In this document: piece after piece, positions 22,266-34,539 of the stretch
How the letters are laid out: each line of letters opens with the position of its first letter
Numbering within the stretch: the first letter of the stretch is position 1
Source: Mytilus californianus
Taxonomy: Eukaryota > Mollusca > Bivalvia > Mytilida > Mytilidae
NCBI RefSeq assembly: GCF_021869535.1
Contig: NW_026262690.1
Span: forward strand, 67,449,995 to 67,513,994
Direction of reading: 5' to 3'
DNA: 64,000 nt
The notes under the pieces: generated by a model
Databases searched by the model: none
What the model saw: the letters and a program-made list of their open reading frames with translations, nothing else
What the model was told of the DNA's origin: nothing
Translations under genes and position numbers: made by a program

Positions 22266-23276
22266 ATATAAATAGATAATAGAAGAAATGTCTTAAAAGT
22301 ATATAAATTTTTATCATACATATTTATGACTTGCAATTTTTGCAAGAACATGTTTTTTCTTCTTCTGATATCATTTATATCATGAAAGAACTTGAACTCA
22401 ATGTGTAACCGATATATTGTTGATTGATATTTGCAATCGACAAATTAGTTGCTTTGTGTTCTTTGCGAACAGATAAAACAGTTAATATGTTTTCCTACAA
22501 TGGACATCAATTGATTATTTTATCAGTATGCCAAGAACAACAAATGAGCAATTTTCGGTTCACATACACCAATTCATCATTTCTAGATTCACACTCTCCG
22601 CAAGGTGCAACTTGTGCGTTTTTCGTTTTGGTCAACATAATCTACATATAATGATCAGTATAACCTGTCAAATTTAAATAAAAAGTCATCATTGGGATAT
22701 CTAGGATTCAGAATAAATGTTTGCCCATAAATTGGTAAACCATGTCGCGGCATATTCTCGTACAAAAAACTTCTTATTTGCAATGTCATATGGCTATATT
22801 TTTAAGTAATATTTTATTATAGCTACAGAACACATTTGAGTCAACTACTTAGATACTCTTAGATACTCATTACTGGTCAGAAAGTTGATATTTCAACAAA
22901 AGGCTTTTAATTTTATGCTAAAATTTCGAGTTATATATTTTGGAAATTATGTGTTCATTATGCTTGTGTAAATTCCCTCTGATTTAAAAATAAATGATCA
23001 CACAAACTGTTGTTACAATTCTCAAAAGTACTGGTGTTATACAAGGCAAGGATGCAAATACATCAGATCTTACTTTAACACCAGCATTGATTGACCAATC
23101 GCAGAGTGTTAATTCCATGTTGCAAAGACCACAGCAGAGTTGATTGCAAACAATCCAAACACAAGATGTTTTGATGAATTATTTTTTTATGTAGATCTTT
23201 ATCATTTTTATAAAGAAGTAAATTGAATCAAAGTACGATGAATAAGAGAAGATATAATTATGTAGATGACTAAATA
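22266..23276. other. Intergenic, nothing recognised
   Basis: AT-rich. One 75-codon open frame (22424-22651) shows no family features. No RNA gene or repeat recognised. Confidence 0.45.
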
Positions 23277-23660
23277 TGAAATGGGGACATGGGCCTCTTT
23301 CATTCAATCCTTGGTACATGGAGTATTAAATATTGTAATATTTTGTAGTTTATATGGTTGTTGTTAGGTGTTGGTTGCCATGGGGACATGGGCCTCTGTC
23401 AACCATAATGAAAGAGGGTATATACATGAAGAGATCAATGTCATAAGACATCTAATTTGGAACTGTTTGTTACTGTGATTAAAAATGAAATGGGGACATG
23501 GGCCTCTTTCATTTCAATCCTTTGTACATTGCAAACTTAAGGTGTAATATTGTGTAGTTTATATGACAACACATAGCTGTAATTCATGGGCAACCATAGT
23601 CCGAGAGGATATATATATATATGAATATATAAATGTCATGAGACATCTTAAGGGTTGATA
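23277..23660 (+). repeat. Local repeat with 'atggggacatgggcctct' units
   Basis: Two units of about 205 bp (from 23277 and 23487) share 'aaatggggacatgggcctct' and 'tcattcaatccttggtaca'. Half-units of the core lie at 23378 (followed by gtcaaccat) and 24204 ('catggggacagaggcctct'). Tandem or dispersed short repeat. Confidence 0.7.
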
Positions 23661-24629
23661 TTAGACAAATAAGGGTTGATATTGTGCAGTGTAATAAACG
23701 TTTTAATTTTCTTCTTTTTAACTATGTTGTGATATTTACAATATAAACAATCATTTTCTATCACTATTTAAAAACATTATTTTGGAGGATAACTTAACAC
23801 AAAATCAAAACGAAGAGTTTACGTTTGCAACTTTTGTTCATGCAATTTTACACTTATTTAACCGATATAAAACCAACATTAATGAATCAACCCGTCTGTC
23901 ATTGCAGATGACTATAGCTTGAACTCTAGAGAACCTTTTGTTATAAAATTTTGGAATCCCATAAGTTCCCATAATAAGTTTGATGATTAATTTTCCGCAC
24001 TGTAAAAATCTGTGGGCAATACTATTATCTTTCACGACATTAAGCAGACGGAAATAGTGTATAGTATCAACATAATTAAAAGCGCAATTAAAACGAATAA
24101 AAACGAGTTTTACTCTATTCAAAAACTATAACTAAAAGATTAAAAAAAATAAAAAATAAAAAAAAATGATGGTAAATATAGGTTTTATTGGCGTTTAATT
24201 GTCATGGGGACAGAGGCCTCTGTCAGTCATGTTAAAATCTGTAAATACATATATAATCATGGGATAGGTGATTTAGGCTATTAGTAACCAGAATGAAAGA
24301 TCTTAGATACATGTAGATAATTTAGATTTGTGAATTTCTTTTGGTAGTTGGGCCTAATTTTTTTTTGGATTTTTTTTGACACTGGCTTGGATGGGGGATT
24401 GTTATTATGATGGCTTTGTGTAACAATATCATGGAGAATGTAATCCCATCTTTGATGGGATGGGTCAATAAGGTTTTGTCATTATAAAACTATATGTTGT
24501 TTATAAATATGATTTATTGATTTAATTATACATGTTTATCATTTGGTTGCTTCTTCGTCATTTTAATAATAAATGACAGTTTTCAAATCATACATGTGTT
24601 TGTTTGTCATTCCTTCATCCAATCAAACA
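23661..24629. other. Intergenic, nothing firm
   Basis: A 94-codon minus-strand open frame (23838-24122) has a faint resemblance to retrotransposon reverse-transcriptase text (YVDTIHYFRLL) but lacks a catalytic motif, so no call is made. Otherwise AT-rich, with the 24204 core of the preceding repeat. Confidence 0.35.
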
Positions 24630-24990
24630 GTGAAAAAAGTTAAATCACAAAAATACTGAACTCCGAGGAAAATTCAAAACAGAAAGTCCCTAATCAAATG
24701 GCAAAATTAAAAGCACAAACACATCAAACGAATGGACAACAACTGTCATATTCCTGACTTGGTACAGGCATTTTCTTATGTAGAAAATGGTGGATTGAAC
24801 CTGGTTTTATAGCGCTAAACCTCTCACTTGTATGACAGTCGCCTCAAATTCCATTATATTGACAACGATGCGTGAATAAAACAAACAGACATAAAAGGTA
24901 AAAATGTCAAAATAGGGGTACAGCAGTCAACACTGTGTCACAATCTTAATCACAACAAAAACAAACAAATATTTAACAAAGAAGCACAAA
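24630..24990 (+). repeat. Dispersed repeat family I
   Basis: Runs from 'gaaaaaagttaaatcac' through 'cctctcacttgtatgacag' to 'caaaataggggtacagcag', longer than the copy at 57825. It is the complement of 20640-20890 plus the flanking 'cagtcaacactgtgtcac' part. Confidence 0.8.
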
Positions 24991-25654
24991 AAATCCTGTG
25001 TTGTCAAAAAGATTATTTTTGTGTTTCAACATGTTAAAACTGAAGGACGTACAGTTTAATGTACTGTTTATCACGATAACAATTCAACGGGGTATATATA
25101 CGTTTTAACATGTGGTTTACTTCCAGGATACTAAAAATAATGAGTCAGAGATGTAAAGTCATTGAGTGAGTTTGTGTTGTGTGGGTGTATTGATCGTCCA
25201 ATAAATGAAAGATTTGTGACATTTCTTCGAACGTCTGTCGTAAAGTACTTATTTATAAGCCTAGTATCTTTGTTGTTTTTTTTTTTAAAGAATTTTGTAA
25301 CATATATCGGAAACTTTCCAAAAAGGATACCATTAACTTAGTCCTGCATAAATAGGGTGTATGAAGGCCAAACTGAAGGCAGTGGTTTAAACAAATTTTG
25401 GAATAAAGTATGTTTAATTATTCTGTTCCTGTCTTTCGTGTTAATATTTTGTTTTCCTCATATGTATAGTGTAATACTTGCATAGATTTATCCTAACCAA
25501 ACAAACGTATATCATACATTTTCCATACGTTTCGTTTTCAGCATTGAAAGTGCAACGTGTATATGTACATCAAGTTACGTGCACATTTCTGTGGGCTATA
25601 CTATTGTTGAACTGCAAATGTTTTGACGAATTTGGTTGGAATGTAAACCTAAGG
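24991..25654. other. Intergenic, nothing recognised
   Basis: AT-rich. Short imperfect inverted segments such as 'acagtttaatgtactgttta' lie near 25051. No gene seen. Confidence 0.4.
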
Positions 25655-25960
25655 AGATGTGACATGATATTGCAAAATGAGACAACTTTCCACCAATGTA
25701 CAAATTACACGGATATAAGCAACATGCAAAAATGTAAAACGATTCAAACGCGAGAAAACCAACGGCCTGATTTATATCAAAACAATAAACGAAACACAGA
25801 TATGACAGACATGAACCAACGACAACCACTGAATCACAGGCGCCGGACTTAGGACAGGAAAACATAAAATGTATGTGTACTTGGTACGATACAGAAAAAA
25901 GCTTTTCTCTTTGTTTCTGAAGCTTGTATGTAAATACAAAATGTGGCGAGGTTTAACATT
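25655..25960 (+). repeat. Family H repeat (gatgtgNNATGATNNCNAATGAGACAACT type)
   Basis: Landmarks shared with 41205-41560: 'gagacaactttccacca', 'ttcaaacgcgagaaaacc', 'aacggcctgatttat', 'cgacaaccactgaatcacag', 'cttaggacagg' and 'aatgtggcgaggttt'. The 124-codon open frame overlapping it is not a gene. Confidence 0.75.
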
Positions 25961-26184
25961 TTCGTGAGCGCACAAAAAATCTAAACTCATTAGATTTGCA
26001 TGATGCACAAACAATTAACATAAAGACAAAATTCTCAATGAGTATTCACAGTAACTGAAAGCTAGTACAAAGTCTACAACAACTAAATTATCAATCAGTC
26101 CACTGTTCAAAATACAGTACTGACTATATTTACTTGTAATAAAAATGTTAGAAGTGTTATATATGTAAGGTAGTCTGGTTTTTT

Positions 26185-27150
26185 GTCTCACCTTGATGAT
26201 AGTCAAAAAGCCAGACATAGGTATACGGTTTCCGGTCACGGCGGCGTCAACAATGTATTAGTTTGTGATTAGGTCTAATGTATGGTGAACCACTTGTGGT
26301 AGGTCAATGATATTTGGTATGCAGTTGTATTAGCATTGGCACATCTCATTACCATGGAGATTTTTTGGTCCCACCCCCTCAGTCATGGTCTATTGACTTT
26401 GAAACTTTGCTTAGTTTACATGTATTAGTTTAAATTGTGATTAGGTCAGTTTATGTGGAACCATTAGTGGTAGGTCAATGATATTTCTGCAGTTGTATAA
26501 GCATTGGCATATCTCATTTCCATGACGATTATTTGGCTCCGCCCCCTCAGTCATGGTTTATTGACTTTGAAACGTTTGCTTAGTTTTCATGTATTAGTTT
26601 GTGATTATGTCAGTTTAAGGGGAACCGTTAGTGGTAGGTCAATGATAATTGGTTTGCAGTTGTATAAAACATTAGCACATCTCATTTCCATGGAAAATAT
26701 TTGGTCCTTACCCCTCAGTCATGGTTTATTGACTTTGAAACTTTTGCTTAGTTTACATGTATAAGTTTGTGATTAGGTCAGTTTAAGATGAACCACTAAT
26801 GTTAAGTCAATGATATTTGCTATGCAAATGTATTGGCATTTGCAAGTTTCATTTCCATGGAGATTATAAAACCCCATCCCCTCATTATGGTTCATTAACT
26901 TTGAAACTTTTATTACTTTACAAATTAATGTTTGTGTTTAGGTTTGTTTAAAGGGACGACTTATGAAAAGTCAATGGTATTTGGTATGCAGTTGTATTAG
27001 CATTGGCACATCTCATTTCCATTGAGATTGTTTAGCCCTGTACCTTCAGTCATGGTTCATTGACTTTGAATAATTGACTTTGAATATTTGCATAACTTAC
27101 ATGTTAAAGTATTGCTATTTTAATTTCAACATTTGCATTATCAAAATAAC
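26185..27150 (+). repeat. Family E repeat (TTTGTCTCACCTTGA hairpin head, about 145-bp units)
   Basis: The head 'tttgtctcaccttgatgata' folds against 'gtcaaaaagccagaca'. About six tandem units follow, each with 'agtcaatgatatttggtatg', 'cagttgtattagcattggca', 'catttccatggagat' and 'agtcatggttcattgactt'. It ends 'ggcgtgacatatctctgtg' and 'cagtttatt'. It lies just upstream of copy 2; any promoter of copy 2 would be in or before it. Confidence 0.85.
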
Positions 27151-27437
27151 AAATAGGCGTGACATATCTCTGTGTTAACAGTTTATTTTCAATATGAAGT
27201 ATATATTATATTAACATAGTACATTTGTAATTTGTCCATTTTGAAATAGAAACATTGCATGTTTGTGAATTCTACTAATAAGCTTCCCAATATGCAGTGA
27301 ATATTACCTAATTTGTATACTGCACAGTTAAGATTGTGCCAACAAGGTATAATGCAATCCCCCCATCACTGCACACAACAGAACGATAAAACACTGCAAA
27401 CAACAGAAAGATGATGTACTTTTGTAATTTGTTTCAG
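27151..27437 (+). other. Sequence upstream of copy 2 first visible coding exon
   Basis: No coding signal. It ends in a pyrimidine-rich acceptor 'tttgtttcag' at 27428-27437, so the exon that follows is not the first exon and a 5' UTR exon must lie further upstream. No promoter element can be supported. Confidence 0.4.
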
Positions 27438-27761
27438 AAAAGAATGACTGCCATAAAAGTATTCATTTCTCACAGTAATGAACTTGAGGATCAACAACTG
27501 GTTTTTGATGATATCCTTCCAAAATTGAAAGTGTTTAAAGACTTACACATCCTTATTCAGGATGAACTACAATCAGGACACATTTTTCTGTCTAGTTTAA
27601 CAGAATTGGTAGATAAAGTTGATAAGACACTCCTCTTAATCACTAAGAATGCCATGCAAAGTAGCTGGTGTAACCTAGAATTACTGATAGGTCTAGAGAG
27701 ATCCCAAAGGAAACAGTAGCTTTCGGTCATTCTTTTACTACATGGTATTGAAGAGAGAGAT
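27438..27761 (+). pseudogene. Copy 2 exon: TIR domain 1, first part, with start codon
   Basis: The exon begins six bases before ATG at 27444. It encodes VFISHSNELEDQQLVFDDI, then DKTLLLITKNAMQ and SSWCNLELLIGLE. WCxxE is the motif whose glutamate is catalytic in plant and SARM1-type NADase TIR domains. TAG at 27717-27719 replaces the codon for Arg found in copy 3. The frame then continues as LSVILLLHGIEERD to a gtatgt donor in phase 0. Confidence 0.85.
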
Positions 27762-28194
27762 GTATGTATTGACATTTTTGTTTTGTTTTTGTTAATGACT
27801 CTTATTTAAACCTTCAGTTATTTAGAAGGAATCAAAATTCTTGTTACTCATAATCATATTACGTTATTATGTGGTTCAGGCATATTAATTGTAAAGTTAA
27901 TTATTAAAGACATTTTTTTTCACTATATTTAATACAATATTCCTTAATCTGATTAATCATCAACTTCAGACCATAGAATTTCCATTGATGAATTGTTAAG
28001 ATTTGATCTCAAACATGGGCATTAAAGAAAATTAATTCAGACCAATGTATTATATTTCTTGTTAAAGATGAGGTGATAAAGATCAATGATGATACCTATC
28101 CACACACATACTTTATTCTGACTCTGAGCTGACCAGTGTTTGATCTAACTTGTAACAACTACATGTACTAAGTATAGAAATTTGCCTAACAGGG

Positions 28195-28310
28195 ATGCTT
28201 CAAATTCCAATTTTCAAGTCAGTCTGTGGTTTGAACTGGCTAGGACTTGAACCCGTGACCTGCCACTTGAGGTAAGCATATTGCCATGAAACCAACTTAT
28301 TCTGTATATT
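28195..28310 (-). repeat. tRNA-like relic, possible SINE head
   Basis: Read on the minus strand it contains a good box B (ggttcaagtcc) preceded by 'cttacctcaagtggcaggtc' and, further upstream, 'ggtttcatggcaatatgc', which fits a degraded D-arm and box A region. The stems do not pair well enough for a functional tRNA, and no anticodon can be assigned. Likely a tRNA-derived SINE fragment within the TIR1 intron. Confidence 0.4.
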
Positions 28311-28357
28311 CGTCATTATATAAGCCTTTCATATTTCATATCTTCTTTTATTTATAG

Positions 28358-28450
28358 ATTCCACAAATTGCAGTATTAAAGAAGCTAGAAAAATAATTTA
28401 TATGAAAGTAAATGATTCCTGGGTTACCGAGACCATTGAAAGGATAAGAG
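28358..28450 (+). pseudogene. Copy 2 exon: TIR domain 1, second part
   Basis: Starts IPQIAVLKKLEK in phase 0, then must shift one base in a run of A to continue IIYMKVNDSWVTETIERIRG, ending in phase 1 at gtacat. The observed 93 nt should be 94 (3n+1) to link phase 0 to phase 1, so one base is missing. The restored text aligns with the end of TIR2 (IPEALRWITYIPFD). Confidence 0.75.
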
Positions 28451-30356
28451 GTACATGTATATTGATATAGAGTACTGCAGAAATCAGTTAATATATATTT
28501 AGAAGATTACCAGTGTAACAAATTTAGACAGTTTCAGAAATTAAGCATCCCTAAAAACAAGACAAGACCTTAGAACCTTAAACTGTTGGCTTGTTGTTTT
28601 ATTGACATGTATATATCCCTTATCTTCTTTTATTACAGATGTATGTTATACAAAAAAAGAGAGGCAGAAGATAACAAAAAATTGAAAGACAAGAAAAAGA
28701 CAAACAATATAAAAATAAGGAGATGTGGTATAATTTTAAATCTAAGACAACTTTCCACCAGAGTTTAAATGACGTACACAAATCATTACATAGAAAATTT
28801 CATTCATTTACATAAAGAAAAAATAATTTCAATAACAGCTTTAACAAAACAAAAGCATGGTTTCCTCCTAAATCGAGGAGTCATCTCAGTGGTGATCAGG
28901 AAAGATAAGCTTATCATGTTCCACACACATCATATTGCTTAGTACACAAGTCAAAGTCATTAATGAGTGAGATCTATGGGGGGATGGGATGACATTGTCT
29001 TAAAGAGAGACAGTTAATTGGGTTAAAAACTTCCATTATTCTTTATACATTATACATAACAAATTTGCAAAATAAGATTGCCATCCTTTCCCAATACATG
29101 TATACCCTATGTATATTTGCGAAAGCTCCTTTTCAAAAGTTGCTGGATCCATTTCTGTCTCTAACTATTTAAAAGTCAATAACTTCATGCACACTTAATT
29201 TAACCATTAAAGTGTATGCTTTTACACATGCTTGATTTTGATTGTGGTTAAATAGAAAGTGCCTCCTGTCTGAAGTAATAATAAACTTAGTTTTAAAAGT
29301 CCAAATTCAAGTCCTTATGTATGTAAAAACAGACAATTAAACTAAAACAGTGTGACAATGAACAGAAGTACATCTAGCTTAAACAATGGCAGAGTAGTCA
29401 AAGTAGTTCATAGCCTGTCAAAACTAAGGTTGTGATTTTGAATATACAGATAAGAAGATGTTGTATGATTGCCAGTGAGACAACTCTCCAGAAGATACCA
29501 AACAATGTAGAATTTAACAACACTAGTTGAACCGTGGCAGATGCTTTCAACTCTGAACTTAATTGACTTGAATTGCCAATTTCCTGTCAAAGGTTGATAA
29601 TAACTCGTGGCAATACAGCTTCTTCCACCAATAAAAAATGGTCACCATGATATAGCCAAGGGTGCTGTAAAAGAGGGACGAAAGATACCAGAGGGACAGT
29701 CAAACTCACAGATCGAAAACAAACTGACAACGCCATGGCCAAAAACAAAAAGACAAACAGACAAACAACAGCACAGATGACACAACATAGAAAACTAAAG
29801 ACTAAGCAACACGAACCCCACCAAAAAACTTGGGGGTGATCTCAGGTGCTCCGGAAGGTTAAGCAGAAAGTGGCGTTAAAACCCATCATTCAATAATCAA
29901 TCAATCACTAGTTTAGACATACCATAAAACGAAAAAGGTACTAATAACCATTTGTCTTTTTAACCTCAAAAACATTAATAAATGAGAAGTAAAGGTTTAG
30001 TTTGTTCTTATGCTCCTACCTTTAAGTTTTGAATTATATTCAAATGAAGCAAATACTCTCAATACACAATACTTGTGATGACATCATATACATTTGTATT
30101 GACAGCATCTTTTCCCAAGAAAACAACAAAATGCACATGCTCAGAGAACTAAAAAAGTCATGTTTTGAAAAATATCAGAGACTGTAATCTTTAGAATGGA
30201 ATAATAATTAAGACTTCGAAAGTATATTTTGCACTGACATATTGCTACTACTATGTTTTGGGGGAGTTAATAATGCAATTTGCTTTGATAATTTTAGGAC
30301 AGACAGCAACTAAGATTTGAAGGTATGATAAAAATTGGTTGGATTTTCTGTTTTAG
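28451..30356 (+). other. Intron of copy 2
   Basis: Holds a family H fragment near 28718-28765, another at 29445-29595, and the GGGACA repeat at 29664-29880. The rest is unrecognised. Ends at acceptor 'gttttag' (30350-30356). Confidence 0.65.
29664..29880 (+). repeat. Dispersed GGGACA-type repeat (family G)
   Basis: 'aaagagggacgaaagatacc', 'gggacagtcaaactcacag', 'caaactgacaacgccatgg', 'acacgaaccccaccaaa', then 'gggggtgatctcaggtgctc'. Near-identical to 59838-60036; partial copies at 31262-31410, 34540-34690 and 39230-39290. Confidence 0.85.
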
Positions 30357-30452
30357 AAAAAGGGACTATAAAACATGTGATGCCTGCTGGAAATGTAGCT
30401 CATGGTCTGGTATGGTCATATTATGCAGGATTACTTCAATACATTCTACCAG
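30357..30452 (+). pseudogene. Copy 2 exon: start of STING module 1
   Basis: Phase 1 to phase 1, encoding EKGTIKHVMPAGNVAHG then LVWSYYAGLLQYILPG. This is very close to the vertebrate first helix (NVAHGLAWSYYIGYL). The Ser162, Tyr163 and Gly166 equivalents are kept, but the Tyr167 position is Leu. The exon itself is intact. Confidence 0.88.
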
Positions 30453-30931
30453 GTATATTTTATTTTTAACAAAATGAAACTTTTTGCTTTGTTTCGTTGA
30501 AGATGTTTTAGAGACTAAAAGTGTACCTAAGTATTTATCACTCCTTAGAGTTTCAGGTAGAAGGAAGAAAACCATACATAAAAAGTCATGAACAAAAACT
30601 TAGTTCAACTTAGTCATTGCTGTGCATGTGTACAAATTTAAGATTGTTTTAGCATTAAATCCCATTGATGTTTGGTTTCAATTTCTGTCTTCCATTGGTA
30701 TGAGCTATGTTATAATCAAATAACCCATCACAATTGATCATAAGATAGAAGATCCTTCATAATACATTGTATAAGTTTCAAGTGAAAGAAATATTCTGTG
30801 ATATGATTTCCACTGGAACAAAGATTACAGTATTTGTTCCTTACGGAATAAAGGTTATAGAATATTTGTTTCAACAGGAACAGATATTATGGCATTGTTT
30901 ATATTATTTATTATTTTTTTATTTTTCACAG

Positions 30932-31167
30932 ATTTAGAAAATAAACTGAAAGAATCTGAATGGTATAGAAATCAACCCACCACCCTTTAGAACCATGTGT
31001 CAACAAAGTTTTATGAAATGGTACCAACATGTACTTGCCATTTTGATCTGTCAAAAGTTGATGAAAATATCAAACTGGTCACAGTTTTGGAACTTTCCAG
31101 TACAATTAGAGGAGGAAACATTAGAAAATTTGCAGTCAAACTTTACAGTGTTACTGATGGCGATCAG
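30932..31167 (+). pseudogene. Copy 2 exon: core of STING module 1
   Basis: Encodes DLENKLKESEWYRNQPTTL, then TAG at 30988-30990, then NHVSTKFYEMVPTC and GGNIRKFAVKLYSVTDGDQ. IRKFAVKLYSV aligns with human IKDRVYSNSIYEL, giving a kept Arg (Arg238 equivalent) and Phe for Tyr240. It ends in phase 0. The stop falls in a loop before the central strand. Confidence 0.82.
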
Positions 31168-31261
31168 GTGAACATTTATGTATGGTGTCTTTATCTAAGA
31201 GTTTTGATGATTTAATTTTTTCTTCTTCTTTATCTCCAGATGTGGAAAAATCATGTACTGG

Positions 31262-31410
31262 TAAAAGAGAGGCAAAAGATACCAAAGGGACATTCAAACT
31301 CATAAGTCGAAAATAAACTGACAACGCCATGGCCAAAAAAGAAAAAGACCAACAGACAAACAATAGTACACAAACCACAACATAGAAAACTACAGACATA
31401 GTTTTCTAGT
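31262..31410 (+). repeat. Dispersed GGGACA-type repeat, partial
   Basis: Shares 'aaaagataccaaagggaca' and 'aaactgacaacgccatggcc' with family G but stops at 'acatagaaaactacagaca'. The minus-strand open frame overlapping it is a shadow. It lies within the STING1 intron. Confidence 0.7.
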
Positions 31411-31858
31411 AGAATTTATCCTAATTTGAGCGTCTCTTCAAGCTTCTAAAGTTTCACAATGACATGCATGTTTGAATGTTTTATCAAAGCAGTTTTTTTT
31501 TAAATCACTTCCACAGGGGTTATCATTTTGTGCTTGCATCACACAACATGAGACATTGTGGTTGAATTAAGCAAACCTGCAAATGTTTTTGTTTTCATTT
31601 ATTAACCCATTTGAAAAAAATTCTATGAATAATTGCACGATGACTTTAAAAAAAAATCAGTATAAGATAAAACAAATAAATAGATGTGATGTGATAATAT
31701 GATTGCTAATGAGACAACGCTCTACCAGAGCATGTTACCAAATTCTAAGATTTCCCAAAGTTTGGTTATATATTGTAGTCAGAGTGTTCTCTGAAGGGTT
31801 TTAGGAAATTAAGTATATCATATATTAAGTTTTTCATGCTTTTCAAATACCTTTTCAG

Positions 31859-32045
31859 TCTTATTTCTGCATTTGTGAATACCCAAGTGCCATAGGGGCA
31901 ATGAAGACAATGGAAGATCACCATTTAGCAAAGTTTAATATAGATGACAAGAAGTTACAGTTAGCAAGATTTTACTATACCATGAACTCTGTGATAAACC
32001 ACTTTGACACAAGTAGAAATAAAGCAAGAGTTGTTCTTTTCAATG
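31859..32045 (+). pseudogene. Copy 2 exon: C-terminal half of STING module 1
   Basis: Encodes SYFCICEYPSAIGAMKTM (human VLEYATPLQTLFAM), then LQLARFYYTMNSVINHF and ARVVLFN. Glu260 is kept, Thr263 is Ser, Pro264 is Ala. Phase 0 to phase 1, no lesion in this exon. Confidence 0.87.
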
Positions 32046-32511
32046 GTAATTATATACAAAAATTGAAAAATTATAATACACATATGTAGTCTTGATATTG
32101 AAAATAGTAATAATAAATGATAATGATAACTTTTTGCACATCATATAATAAAAAAATTAATGGGCCTCATGCGTGTATATGTAAATGTGACAGCAACCCA
32201 ATGACACAAATAACCAAAATAAATAAAGAGATAGTCCTCAACAATACACCTGTTTCTTTACAACATATTCGAGTTTAAAATCACCCTTGAGAAAAAAAGT
32301 TGTGAATAAATTCATCAGAAATGTCAATTAGTTGAAAATTAGTGTGTTTGAAACTAGCACGAAACATAAGCCATTCCTGCCACATAGGAATCTAGAATTT
32401 ACCAGTCTTAAATAGACTCTGCTAAAGTGCAGACATTTTTATTCAAAATTTGCTTTATAAACTCTAATGTAGCATAAAAAAATAATTTTGAAATCACCTA
32501 TCTTTTTACAG

Positions 32512-32591
32512 ATGAAACTGAGAAAGTGTCTAAAGTTTTAGTGAAAGCAATCAAAGAAGATTTACAATTAGCTGAAAAAGTTATGCCCAAG
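32512..32591 (+). pseudogene. Copy 2 exon: last helix of STING module 1 and linker to TIR2
   Basis: Encodes DETEKVSKVLVKAIKEDLQL and ends VMPK at a gtttgt donor in phase 0. No stop is present, so the frame continues into TIR2, with an intron of only 428 bp. This short intron makes the fusion reading more secure than in copy 1. Confidence 0.83.
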
Positions 32592-33019
32592 GTTTGTATT
32601 AATTTGAACTTGTTTTATCTTAAATGTAGTTTCACTTGCTCAGTTATGACACTGAAACATTGATCAGGTGCATATATAAAAATTGACTATGAACACAACA
32701 TTGTGCTTAACACAGTGATGCATGGGCATATTAATTGGACTTATGCACCATATGAAAATAGGATTTTTGTCCCCTTTAGCCCCTAAAAGTATGGAAACTG
32801 TAAAAGAAATGCAAAAGCCCTTAAAAGCTCATACAATTTGGAACTAAATACATTGTAAGGCAATAAGAACAAATGTTTAATGGCTGCAGGCTTTTTGTTC
32901 TTTCTTGTTCTTTGATAATCTTTTAATATGTACAGAATTTATGATTTTAAACACTTCCATCTATGCTCCTTAGCATTTAAATAGTTGAATACTTTTATCA
33001 TATAGGGTTTTCAATTTAG

Positions 33020-33477
33020 GAAGGGCCAATCAGGCCTAAGTTGGAAGACTTAGAACCTACACCAGAACTTGAATACCAATATCAGGTATATTTAGCTCAT
33101 TCTGAAGACAGAGATGACAGACAGTGTGCTGAAGAAATTATTGAATACATAGAACAGAGGGGAATACACAGTATTCTGAAAAGTCCCGAAAGCCAAAAAG
33201 ACCAAGAGGTGAAGTTTAATACACTAATTTATGCTGTGCAGAATTGTAGGTGGTTTATTTTTCTGATGACGCAGAATTCAGTTAAGGACAAAATGATTCA
33301 GCTGAGGGTACTAGCTGCGCTCCAATGATGGTATCCTCAAAAGAAGAGTAAGGGTAATCCCTGTGGTATATATACGTAATGACATCTACATACATGATGC
33401 TCTACAGTGGGTTACTTATGTACCTTATAATTGACAAACAAAGTCTAATCTTCAAAGTCTTCAAAATATTGTCAGTG
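33020..33477 (+). pseudogene. Copy 2 exon: TIR domain 2
   Basis: Starts EGPIRPKLEDLEPTPELEY, then YQVYLAHSEDRDD, CRWFIFLMTQNSV. At the WCxxE position it has MIQLR, so glutamate is replaced by arginine. One extra base near 33322 shifts the frame (the exon is 458 nt against 457 in copy 1). The shifted frame reads DGILKRRVRVIPVV, then stops at TGA 33432-33434 before SLQNIVSG and a gtaagt donor. Confidence 0.83.
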
Positions 33478-34020
33478 GTAAGTTAAATATCAAAGAATGA
33501 GGAAACTTTTAGGTCCTTTGTTCGGGTTAGTTTGGTTTGTTATGAATGAAGAAAACAAATTTCAGTGCACAGGACACATGTTTCTTAAATTACCTTCATC
33601 AGGTCTGCTCCATATCAAAAGGTCAGGAAACCAAATTAATGCTAGATTTGAGAGTATCAAAAAAAATATTGGCCTTTACAAAAGGTTTTTTAGTTTGTTT
33701 ATGATCTCAAGTAGAATAATGTCTTCTTGTGTTGCAATTTTTACCATTCTCTAAGACCTAATATTTAATGTGTAACTAAAGACCAAAGTTTTAGTTGCTG
33801 TAAAAAGTATAACTCTTATGTAAAACAGTAAAAACTGATAAAAATACTTATAAATGCATCACTTTATGAATTAAGAATAATAAACACATGATCCTTTTTT
33901 TGTTTCTTAATTTTTGGAGAAAATTAGAGTCCATAAATCACATACCTAGAAACAATAGCATATATGTCCTTCAACTATTACACCAATCATATACTAGCAA
34001 ATTATTCTGCAAGTTCAAAT

Positions 34021-34345
34021 AAAAACTAGACGTGTCGGAATGACATGAATGGCCCGCTCGCAAAAAAAAGCATGAAGCCATTTTTAAGAGTGGAAATTTT
34101 GAGAATTCAAGTCCGTATAACTGTTATTTTCCGAAGCCCGTTATTTCGATAAAAATCAGCGGAGCAGAACCAAACGTAAACTCGATCTGTAACTCATCAA
34201 GTAGACTCACATACTAAAAATCTGCTCAATATGTGAAGGCTTTTAGAAAAAAAGTCTGTATAACTGTTCGTTGCGAAATAACAGGATGACTGATAGTGGT
34301 AACATTATATGGCCCTGACAACTTTGTGACCTGGCCATAAAAATA
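34021..34345 (+). repeat. Dispersed repeat starting AAACTAGACGTGTCGGAATGA
   Basis: Contains 'gaatggcccgctcgca', 'aagtccgtataactg' twice, and 'tcaagtagactcacatac'. It looks like a common mollusc dispersed element, from memory only; no second copy in this window confirms it. Confidence 0.45.
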
Positions 34346-34539
34346 ATAAATAGAGTTTAATAGCTAGTTTAAATATTGTTGAATATATAAATCAATATTG
34401 CTGTGGCAAAATCGATTTATTCAGGTGATTTTTTACTTTTGATTTACAAGAGTTCTACCTGAACAATTTTGGTTCGGTTTGATTCAATGTGGGATATTTT
34501 TTTTTTATTGTCCTGTAAAATCATAATAGAATTTACAAA

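Noticed and set aside
23838..24122. Minus-strand 94-codon frame with faint reverse-transcriptase-like text
   Set aside because: No YxDD or other catalytic motif, no neighbouring LINE text in the same orientation; too weak to call.
28195..28310. Minus-strand tRNA gene
   Set aside because: Box B is good but the acceptor and T stems do not pair and no anticodon loop is clear; kept only as a tRNA-like relic.
33497..33754. 85-codon open frame following the TIR2 exon of copy 2
   Set aside because: It begins after the TIR2 donor, has no TIR or STING text, and copy 1 has nothing similar at that place.
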